From the NCBI GenBank assembly GCA_021827225.1, contig JAKAXG010000130.1, positions 1 to 9,115 of the forward strand: 9,115 bases of DNA, in the 5' to 3' direction. This document shows, piece after piece, positions 1-9,115 of the stretch. A program made the position numbers and the translations under genes. Source of the stretch: Actinomycetes bacterium (GTDB lineage: Bacteria; Actinomycetota; Acidimicrobiia; Acidimicrobiales; Palsa-688). The stretch's first letter is position 1. Each line of letters opens with the position of its first letter. The notes below the pieces were generated by a model. It was not told the origin of the DNA. It worked only from the letters and a program-made list of their open reading frames with translations, and ran no database searches.

Positions 1-294
1 CAGCAGCTCCTTCATCCAGGCCTTGGACCCCTCCAGCCGGGACCCGTCGGCGCCGGGCCCGAACACCAGGCGCCCGGCGGCCCGCAACCGGTCGGCCAGC
101 CCGTCCACCAGCGGGGCCTCCGGGCCGATCACGAACAGGTCGGCGGCCACCGCCTCGGGAGGGCCCGGCACGCAGTCGACACCGAGGGCGGCCATCCCGG
201 CGTTGCCCGGGCAGACCACCACCTCGGAGGTGCGGGCCAGGGCGACCGCCAGGGCGTGCTCGCGCCCGCCCGAGCCGACTACGCAGACCTTCAC
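1..294 (-). CDS. purD: Phosphoribosylamine-glycine ligase (GARS), N-terminal part, cut by window edge
   Basis: The encoded enzyme joins glycine to 5-phosphoribosylamine with ATP, the second step of de novo purine synthesis, in the cytoplasm. Only the first 98 codons are inside the window; the family is usually about 420-430 residues. The visible part matches the PurD N-terminal domain: a glycine-rich nucleotide-fold opening (VVGSGGREHAL, residues 5-15), CPGNAG (28-33), the strongly conserved GPEAPLV (57-63), FGP (78-80) and LEGSKAW (87-93). I chose a GTG start at 294-292 because it puts the opening strand where the family begins. No strong ribosome binding site precedes it, and only 12 bp separate it from the purA stop, so translational coupling and co-transcription with purA are likely (inference). 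Identity is secure from the motifs; nothing can be said about the ATP-grasp part outside the window. Confidence 0.93.
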   Translation of the reverse strand, partial: MKVCVVGSGGREHALAVALARTSEVVVCPGNAGMAALGVDCVPGPPEAVAADLFVIGPEAPLVDGLADRLRAAGRLVFGPGADGSRLEGSKAWMKELL

Positions 295-306
295 CGGCGG
301 GTACCG

Positions 307-1609
<1,303 letters not shown>

Positions 1610-1613
1610 GCCC

Positions 1614-1655
1614 GCCGATCGGACCGCCCGGGGAGGGCCGGGCGGTCCGATCGGC
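1614..1655 (-). terminator. Perfect 18-bp inverted repeat between clpB and purA (possible terminator or leader hairpin)
   Basis: Positions 1614-1631 and 1638-1655 are perfect reverse complements (18 bp) around a 6-nt loop at 1632-1637. The arms are almost all G and C. On the minus strand the hairpin begins 12 nt after the clpB stop codon and ends 20 nt before the purA start. There is no T-tract after it on either strand, so it is not a classical intrinsic terminator, although GC-rich actinobacteria often have such tract-less hairpins at gene ends. It could instead act as an mRNA 3'-end stabiliser or a partial attenuator. The inverted repeat is certain; its role is not. Confidence 0.6.
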
Positions 1656-1667
1656 TGCACGGCCCTG

Positions 1668-4223
1668 TCACCGCAGGACCAGGGCGTCCCTCGGCTCTTC
1701 CGCCAGGTCCGTCCCGGACAGGCCGGTGGACATGAGGACCGGTCCGGTGGTGCCCATGGGGGCGTCGACGGTGACGGTGTCACCCTCGCTGTAGCGGCCC
1801 TCCAGCAGGGCCAGTGCCAGCGGATCGCTGATCTCCCGCTGGATCAGCCGCTTGAGCGGCCGGGCCCCGAAGGCCGGGTCGTAGCCCTTTCGGGCCAACC
1901 ACGCCTTGGCCTCGGCGGTGACGACCAGCGCCAGGCGCCGGTCGGCCAGCCTGCGCTCCAGCGACTTCAGCTGGATGTCCACCACCGCCTCCAGATCCTT
2001 CTCGCTGAGCGAGCGGAACCGGACGATCTCGTCGATCCGGTTGATGAACTCCGGCTTGAACGCCATGGCCAGATCCCCCTGGAAATTGGAGGTCATGATC
2101 ACCACGGTGTTGGTGAAGTCCACGGTGCGGCCCTGGCCGTCGGTCAGGCGCCCGTCGTCGAGGACCTGCAGGAGGATGTTGAAGACATCCGGGTGGGCCT
2201 TCTCTATCTCGTCGAGCAGCAGCACGCTGTAGGGCCGGCGGCGGACGGCCTCGGTCAGCTGGCCGCCCTCGTCGTAGCCGACGTAGCCGGGAGGGGCGCC
2301 GACCAGGCGGGACACCGAGTGCTTCTCCATGTACTCGGACATGTCGATGCGCACCATGGACCGCTCGTCGTCGAAGAGGAACTCGGCCACGGCCCGGGCC
2401 AGCTCGGTCTTGCCCACCCCGGTCGGGCCGAGGAACAGGAAGCTGCCGATGGGCCGGTTGGGGTCGGACAGCCCGCTGCGGGACCGGCGGATGGCGTTGG
2501 CCACAGCCGACACCGCCACCTCCTGGCCCACCACCCGCTGGTGGAGCACCTCCTCCATGCGCACCAGCTTGGCCACCTCACCCTCGAGCAGCCGGGACAC
2601 CGGGACGCCGGTCCACTTGGACACGACCTCGGCCACGTCCTCCTCGTCGACCTCCTGCTTGAGCATCTTGGGACCGTGCTGGGCCGCCGCCTGGCGGGCA
2701 GCCGCCTCGTCGAGCTGGCGCTGCAACTCGGGGATGCGGCCGTACTGGATCTCCGACGCCTTGGCGTAGTCGCCGTCGCGCTGGTAGCGCTCAGCCTCCT
2801 CCTTGGCCGCCCCGAGCTGGTCCTGCAGGTCGGTGATGGCGTCGGCCGATTCCTTCTCCAGTTGCCACTGGGCGTTGAGGGCGTTGGCCTGCTCGTGCAG
2901 ATTGGCCAGCTCCTCGTCGAGGCGGGCCAGGCGCTCCTTGGACGCCTCGTCTGTCTCTTTTTCCAGGGCCAGCCGCTCGATCTCGAGCTGGGCCATGCGC
3001 CGGTCGACGATGTCTATCTCGGTCGGCTTCGACTCCTTCTCGATGCGCAGCCGGCTGGCCGCCTCGTCGATCAGGTCGATGGCCTTGTCCGGCAGGAACC
3101 GGGCGGTGATGTAGCGGTCCGACAGCACCGCGGCGGCGACCAGGGCGGAGTCCTGGATGCTCACCCCGTGGTGGGTCTGGTAGCGCTCCTTGAGGCCGCG
3201 CAGGATGGCGATGGTGTCCTCGACGCTGGGCTGGCCCACCATGACCGGCTGGAAGCGGCGCTCCAGAGCCGGGTCCTTCTCCACGTGCTTGCGGTACTCG
3301 TCGAGGGTGGTGGCGCCTATCAGTCGCAGCTCGCCGCGGGCCAGCATGGGCTTGATCATGTTGCCCGCGTCCATCGAGCCCTCGGCCGCTCCGGCGCCGA
3401 CGATGGTGTGGAGCTCGTCGATGAAGGTGATGATCTGGCCCTCCGACTCGGAGATCTCCTTCAGCACCGCCTTCAACCGTTCCTCGAACTCACCGCGGTA
3501 CTTCGAGCCGGCCACCATCGAACCCAGGTCCAGGGCCACGACCCGCTTTCCCTTCAGGCTCTCGGGCACGTCGTCGGCGACGATGCGGTTGGCCAGGCCC
3601 TCCACGATGGCGGTCTTGCCGACTCCCGGCTCGCCGATCAGGACCGGGTTGTTCTTGGTCCGGCGGGACAGCACCTGTATGACGCGGCGGATCTCCTCGT
3701 CCCGGCCGATGACCGGGTCCAGCTTGCCGCTGCGGGCGTCGCCGGTCAGGTCCCTCCCGTACTTCTCGAGGGCCTGGAACTGCTCCTCGGGGTTCTGGCT
3801 GGTCACCCGGTGACCGGAGCGGACCTCGCGCAGCGCTGACAGCAGATCCTGGCGGGCCACCCCGACCCGGTCGGCCATGGCCAGCAGCAGGGTCTCGACC
3901 GACAGGTACTCGTCGCCCAGCTCCCGGCGCTCGTCGTCGGCCTTGTTGAGCACCTCGTTCGCCGCCCGGCCCAGCCCCGGCTCGCCCCCGCCGTAGGAGC
4001 GGGGCAGCTTGGCGAGGGCCTCGTCGTTGCGGTTGCGCACGGTGAGCGGGGCCGCGCCCACCCGTTCCAGGATGGGCAGGGTGATGGTGTCGGACTGGCC
4101 GAGCATGGCGGCCAGCAGGTGCTCGGGAGCGACCTCGGGGTTGTTGCGGGCGGCGGCCAGGTCGGCCGCGGCCCGGTAGGCCTCCTGGGTCTTCTGGGTC
4201 CAGCGGTTGGGATCAAGCGCCAT
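1668..4223 (-). CDS. clpB: ATP-dependent disaggregase ClpB (Hsp100)
   Basis: ClpB is a hexameric AAA+ unfoldase that threads aggregated proteins through its pore and hands them to DnaK-DnaJ-GrpE. The 851 residues show the Clp N-domain (about 1-145) and D1 with Walker A GEPGVGKT (197-204), pore loop KYRG (241-244), Walker B D269-E270 and arginine fingers R322-R323. A long charged coiled-coil middle domain follows (about 395-525), the part specific to ClpB. D2 has Walker A GPTGVGKT (599-606), pore loop GYVGY (646-650), Walker B D671-E672, TSN (711-713) and sensor-2 GAR (786-788). No ClpP-binding tripeptide is apparent. The D2 segment between TSN and PEF is only 10 residues, clearly shorter than in E. 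coli. An in-frame ATG lies 21 nt further upstream, but the start at 4223 is preferred because AGGAGGA sits just 5' of it and [15 protein letters not shown] is the family N-terminus. It follows hspR after 63 bp and is probably part of the heat-shock operon. Confidence 0.98.
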   Translation of the reverse strand: MALDPNRWTQKTQEAYRAAADLAAARNNPEVAPEHLLAAMLGQSDTITLPILERVGAAPLTVRNRNDEALAKLPRSYGGGEPGLGRAANEVLNKADDERRELGDEYLSVETLLLAMADRVGVARQDLLSALREVRSGHRVTSQNPEEQFQALEKYGRDLTGDARSGKLDPVIGRDEEIRRVIQVLSRRTKNNPVLIGEPGVGKTAIVEGLANRIVADDVPESLKGKRVVALDLGSMVAGSKYRGEFEERLKAVLKEISESEGQIITFIDELHTIVGAGAAEGSMDAGNMIKPMLARGELRLIGATTLDEYRKHVEKDPALERRFQPVMVGQPSVEDTIAILRGLKERYQTHHGVSIQDSALVAAAVLSDRYITARFLPDKAIDLIDEAASRLRIEKESKPTEIDIVDRRMAQLEIERLALEKETDEASKERLARLDEELANLHEQANALNAQWQLEKESADAITDLQDQLGAAKEEAERYQRDGDYAKASEIQYGRIPELQRQLDEAAARQAAAQHGPKMLKQEVDEEDVAEVVSKWTGVPVSRLLEGEVAKLVRMEEVLHQRVVGQEVAVSAVANAIRRSRSGLSDPNRPIGSFLFLGPTGVGKTELARAVAEFLFDDERSMVRIDMSEYMEKHSVSRLVGAPPGYVGYDEGGQLTEAVRRRPYSVLLLDEIEKAHPDVFNILLQVLDDGRLTDGQGRTVDFTNTVVIMTSNFQGDLAMAFKPEFINRIDEIVRFRSLSEKDLEAVVDIQLKSLERRLADRRLALVVTAEAKAWLARKGYDPAFGARPLKRLIQREISDPLALALLEGRYSEGDTVTVDAPMGTTGPVLMSTGLSGTDLAEEPRDALVLR

Positions 4224-4286
4224 GGTTCCTCCTATGCGGCGCATTCCAATAAGACGTCAGTGACCGAGTCACTACCGTAAGGCCGG
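4224..4286 (-). promoter_or_regulatory. hspR-clpB intergenic gap with a small dyad and a strong clpB ribosome binding site
   Basis: This 63-bp gap carries a near-perfect ribosome binding site (AGGAGGA at about 4229-4235) for clpB. It also holds a perfect 6-bp inverted repeat with a 3-nt spacer (agtgac, cga, gtcact on the plus strand, 4259-4273). A second short dyad (aggccg/cggcct, 4280-4298) overlaps the hspR stop codon. I see no match to the HspR operator consensus and no convincing -35/-10 pair. The simplest reading is that clpB is transcribed from upstream, but a weak or alternative-sigma promoter cannot be excluded. Confidence 0.45.
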
Positions 4287-4699
4287 TCACCGCGGCCTCT
4301 GCCACCTCTCGGGCAGGTTCCGCACCGGGACCAGGTCCCGGCGGTAGTGGCGGTGGGTCCGCTCGACCTCCTCAACGGCCTGCCGGCGGACCCGTTCGAT
4401 CTCGGAGGCGGCCGCCCGGCGGACCGAGTCCAGCTCGGCCCTCAGGCGGTTCAGCTCCGCTTCGAGCTCCATGACCCGGCGCACGCCCTCCAGGTTGATC
4501 CCGGCGTTGGTGAGGTCCTGGATACGCCGCAGCTGGGCTATGTCGGCCTCGCTGTAGCGGCGGCTGCCGCCGACCGTGCGGGCCGGGTCGAGCAGCCCCT
4601 TGCGCTCATAGATGCGCAGGGTCTGGGGGTGGACACCGGCCAGTTCGGCGGCCACCGATATGACGTAGACGGCCTGCCTGGCCCGGCTGTCGGCTTCCA

Positions 4700-4700
<1 letters not shown>
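4287..4700 (-). CDS. hspR: Heat-shock repressor HspR, MerR family
   Basis: HspR represses the dnaK operon and often clpB in actinobacteria, binding HAIR inverted repeats; in Streptomyces DnaK acts as its co-repressor. The 137-residue product has a MerR-type winged helix at about residues 12-80 with the family signature YVISVAAELAGVHPQTLRIYERKGL and GGSRRY followed by EADIAQLRRIQ. A charged coiled-coil-like stretch rich in Glu and Arg follows (about 78-117), typical for dimerisation, then a short basic tail. There is no Cys-rich metal site. The ATG at 4700-4698 shares one base with the dnaJ stop (TGATG). A GTG directly in front (4703-4701) would add one residue and give a 4-nt overlap; the sequence does not decide between them. 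Only a weak GGGGTG ribosome binding site precedes the start, so translational coupling to dnaJ is likely. A HAIR-like operator upstream of dnaK indicates autoregulation. Confidence 0.96.
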
Positions 4701-5848
<1,148 letters not shown>

Positions 5849-5852
5849 CCAC

Positions 5853-6433
5853 TCACCCCCTTACTTTCACCATGGCGGCTCGCAGCACCCGGCCCCGCCA
5901 GCGGTAGCCGGCGCGCATGACCTCGGCCACCTCCTGGGTGGGGCCGTCGCCCGGTTCGTGGGCCACCGCATCGTGATGGGTGGGGTCGAAGGGATCGCCG
6001 GCGTTGTCGATGCGCTCCAGCCCCTCCCGCTCCAGTGCGGCGAACAGGGCGCCGGCCATCTGCTTGACGTCCTCCCCGCCCCCGTGGGTCAGGGCCAGGT
6101 CGGCGGTGTCGAGCACCGGAAGCAGCTTCTCCACCAGCGACTCCGCGGCACGGTCCCGGAGCTCCTCCTGCTGTTTGGCCACCCGCTTCTTGTAGTTCTC
6201 GAAGTCGGCCTGCAGGTGCTGGAGGGCGTCCCGGTAGTCGTCGCGCTCGCGGGCCACCACGGCCACGGCGGCGGCCACAGGGTCGCCCGCCAGGTCGGCG
6301 TCGCCGGGCGCTTCCCTCACGTCAGCCGCCGGCACGCCCGCCTGCTCGGCGAACACCTCCTCCGCGACTCCTACCTGCTCCTCAGCGAGCTCGGAGTCGG
6401 GCACACCGGGGTCGCCTTCGTAGCGACCGGAGC

Positions 6434-6437
<4 letters not shown>
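5853..6437 (-). CDS. grpE: Nucleotide exchange factor GrpE
   Basis: GrpE releases ADP from DnaK and so resets the Hsp70 cycle; it works as a dimer. The 194-residue product has a long acidic, probably disordered N-terminus (about 1-60) and then the helical part, including [11 protein letters not shown] (75-85) and [12 protein letters not shown] (105-116). The C-terminal beta-domain signatures follow: [12 protein letters not shown] (147-158), [17 protein letters not shown] (170-186) and AMVKV (188-192). The start ATG (6437-6435) overlaps the dnaK stop as ATGA. The ribosome binding site is only a weak GAGGG-like stretch inside dnaK, so translation is probably coupled to dnaK. dnaJ begins 4 bp after its stop. 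Length and motif content are normal for the family. Confidence 0.97.
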
Positions 6438-8290
<1,853 letters not shown>

Positions 8291-8296
8291 GGCTTG

Positions 8297-8334
8297 CCTC
8301 CATGATGACTAGAGAACTGTTACGGGTCAGTGTA
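8297..8334 (-). promoter_or_regulatory. dnaK leader: candidate -10 box and ribosome binding site
   Basis: On the minus strand TACACT (8334-8329) is a good -10 candidate. It would put the transcript start near 8322 and give a leader of about 30 nt, which contains the GGAGG ribosome binding site (8301-8297). A -35 at 17-19 nt spacing falls at about 8352-8359 and is a poor match to TTGACA (TAGTCC or TTAGTC). The expected -35 position lies inside the HspR operator, as in other HspR-controlled promoters. The -10 call is inference from sequence alone. Confidence 0.5.
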
Positions 8335-8339
8335 GCGAA

Positions 8340-8360
8340 GTTGAGTCCAATGGACTAAAG
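8340..8360 (-). promoter_or_regulatory. HAIR-like HspR operator upstream of dnaK
   Basis: The known HAIR consensus is CTTGAGT, 7 nt, ACTCAAG. On the minus strand this site reads CTTTAGT, exactly 7 nt, ACTCAAC, which is 12 of 14 consensus positions with correct spacing. Inside it, 8344-8356 is a perfect 13-bp dyad (AGTCCA, one base, TGGACT). The site overlaps the expected -35 region of the dnaK promoter, where bound HspR would block RNA polymerase. hspR is the fourth gene of the same operon, which supports the assignment and implies a feedback loop. It also lies about 44 bp from the divergent phosphoglycerate mutase start, so an effect on that gene is conceivable but unsupported. Confidence 0.85.
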
Positions 8361-8403
8361 AAATCTTTTCAACTTGATGCAACCAGGCAAAGGGTACCCT
8401 GCG

Positions 8404-9115
8404 GTGGTGCGAACCCTCGTCCTGGTAAGGCACGGCCAGAGCCAGTGGAACCTGGAGAACCGCTTCACCGGCTGGTGGGACGTGCCCCTGTCCGAGCAGG
8501 GCAAAGAGGAGGCCCGGTCGGCCGGCGCCCTCATCGCGTCGGACGGCCTGGTAGTGGACGTGGCCCACACCTCGGTGCTGACCAGGGCCATCAGCACGCT
8601 GAACCTGGCCCTGGAGGAGATGGGCCAGCAGTGGGTACCGGTCCACAAGCACTGGCGGCTCAACGAGCGCCACTACGGGGGGCTCACCGGCCTGGACAAG
8701 GCCGAGACCAAGGAGCGCTACGGCGAGGAGCAGTTCATGAAGTGGCGGCGCAGCTTCGACGTGCCGCCGCCGCCCATGGAGGCGGGCCACAAGTTCGACA
8801 TCCGCTCCGACGCCCGCTACCGGACCGTGCCGGCCGACATCGTGCCCGCCACCGAGTGCCTGGCCGACGTGGTGGTGCGGATGCTGCCCTACTGGTACGA
8901 CCGCATCGCCCCCGAGGTGCTGGCCGGACGGACCGTCCTGGTATCCGCCCACGGCAACAGCCTGCGGGCCCTGATCAAGCACCTGGAGCGCATCTCCGAC
9001 GCCGACATCACCGGCCTCGAGATCCCCACCGGGGTCCCGATGGTCTACGAGCTCGACGGGGACCTGCGGGTGGCGTCCAAGCGCCAGCTGGGAGATCCCG
9101 AAGCCATCGCCGCCG
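8404..9115 (+). CDS. gpmA: 2,3-bisphosphoglycerate-dependent phosphoglycerate mutase, 3' end cut by window edge
   Basis: This glycolytic and gluconeogenic enzyme interconverts 3- and 2-phosphoglycerate through a phosphohistidine. The 237 visible residues show the histidine-phosphatase fold: RHGQSQWN (9-16) with the phospho-accepting His10, FTGWWDVPLSEQG (21-33), TRA with Arg61, RLNERHYGGLTG (85-96) with the acid-base Glu88, and SAHGNSLRAL (181-190) with His183. Family length is about 245-250, so only about 10 residues are missing. The start is one of two adjacent GTG codons (8404, 8407). The 8407 start gives the usual MxTLVLVRHG opening, while AAAGGG at 8389-8394 is better spaced for 8404. 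An in-frame ATG at 8377 has no visible ribosome binding site and would add an uncharacteristic extension. The gene is divergent from dnaK and functionally unrelated; no clear promoter of its own is seen. Confidence 0.95.
   Translation, partial: MVRTLVLVRHGQSQWNLENRFTGWWDVPLSEQGKEEARSAGALIASDGLVVDVAHTSVLTRAISTLNLALEEMGQQWVPVHKHWRLNERHYGGLTGLDKAETKERYGEEQFMKWRRSFDVPPPPMEAGHKFDIRSDARYRTVPADIVPATECLADVVVRMLPYWYDRIAPEVLAGRTVLVSAHGNSLRALIKHLERISDADITGLEIPTGVPMVYELDGDLRVASKRQLGDPEAIAA

Noticed and set aside
2193..3839. Long plus-strand open frame (548 codons) opposite clpB
   Set aside because: It is an antisense shadow of clpB: Leu/Gly/Val/His-rich low-complexity translation, no ribosome binding site, no recognisable domain.
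4221..4244. Upstream ATG giving clpB seven extra residues
   Set aside because: The extension MRRIGGT is not family-like, and the strong AGGAGGA ribosome binding site lies inside it, correctly spaced for the ATG at 4223.
8377..8403. In-frame ATG upstream of the phosphoglycerate mutase GTG codons
   Set aside because: No ribosome binding site precedes it, and the added residues are absent from the family, whose N-terminus starts two or three residues before LVLVRHG.
8291..8403. CIRCE element (HrcA operator) in front of dnaK
   Set aside because: No TTAGCACTC-N9-GAGTGCTAA-like repeat is present; the dyad that is present matches the HspR type.
8320..8982. Minus-strand open frame (220 codons) opposite the phosphoglycerate mutase gene
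   Set aside because: The plus strand encodes all catalytic motifs of phosphoglycerate mutase; the minus frame is a shadow that would also run through the dnaK regulatory region.

Overview
The window is about two-thirds G+C by eye and densely coding, with almost every codon ending in G or C. Gene content and order point to an actinobacterium: dnaK-grpE-dnaJ is followed directly by the MerR-family repressor gene hspR, and an HspR-type (HAIR-like) operator lies in front of dnaK. That combination is characteristic of Actinobacteria. I cannot name the genus. The order clpB-purA-purD directly after the chaperone genes is not the Streptomyces or Mycobacterium arrangement as I remember it, so another or deeper-branching actinobacterial lineage is plausible (inference).

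Reading along the minus strand from right to left, a leftward chaperone cluster starts at a regulated promoter region (about 8320-8375). It holds dnaK (8290-6434), grpE (6437-5853), dnaJ (5848-4700), hspR (4700-4287) and, after a 63-bp gap, clpB (4223-1668). The first four genes overlap by a few bases or are 4 bp apart, so they are almost certainly one transcript. A 74-bp gap with a perfect 18-bp inverted repeat separates clpB from purA (1593-307). purA is followed after only 12 bp by the start of purD (294 to the window edge). On the plus strand, divergent from dnaK, is a 2,3-bisphosphoglycerate-dependent phosphoglycerate mutase gene (8404 to the right edge) that is cut near its 3' end.

The five chaperone-region proteins form one functional set. 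DnaK, GrpE and DnaJ make the Hsp70 folding cycle, ClpB works with that cycle to dissolve aggregates, and HspR represses the operon through the operator in front of dnaK. In known actinobacteria DnaK acts as co-repressor with HspR. The flanking genes serve AMP synthesis (PurA), early purine synthesis (PurD) and glycolysis (phosphoglycerate mutase).

I found no mobile element, CRISPR array, RNA gene or clearly novel system. This is a core-genome region. The points worth a second look are regulatory (the operator, the hairpins between clpB and purA, and the missing promoter for clpB and purA) and one structural detail in ClpB.
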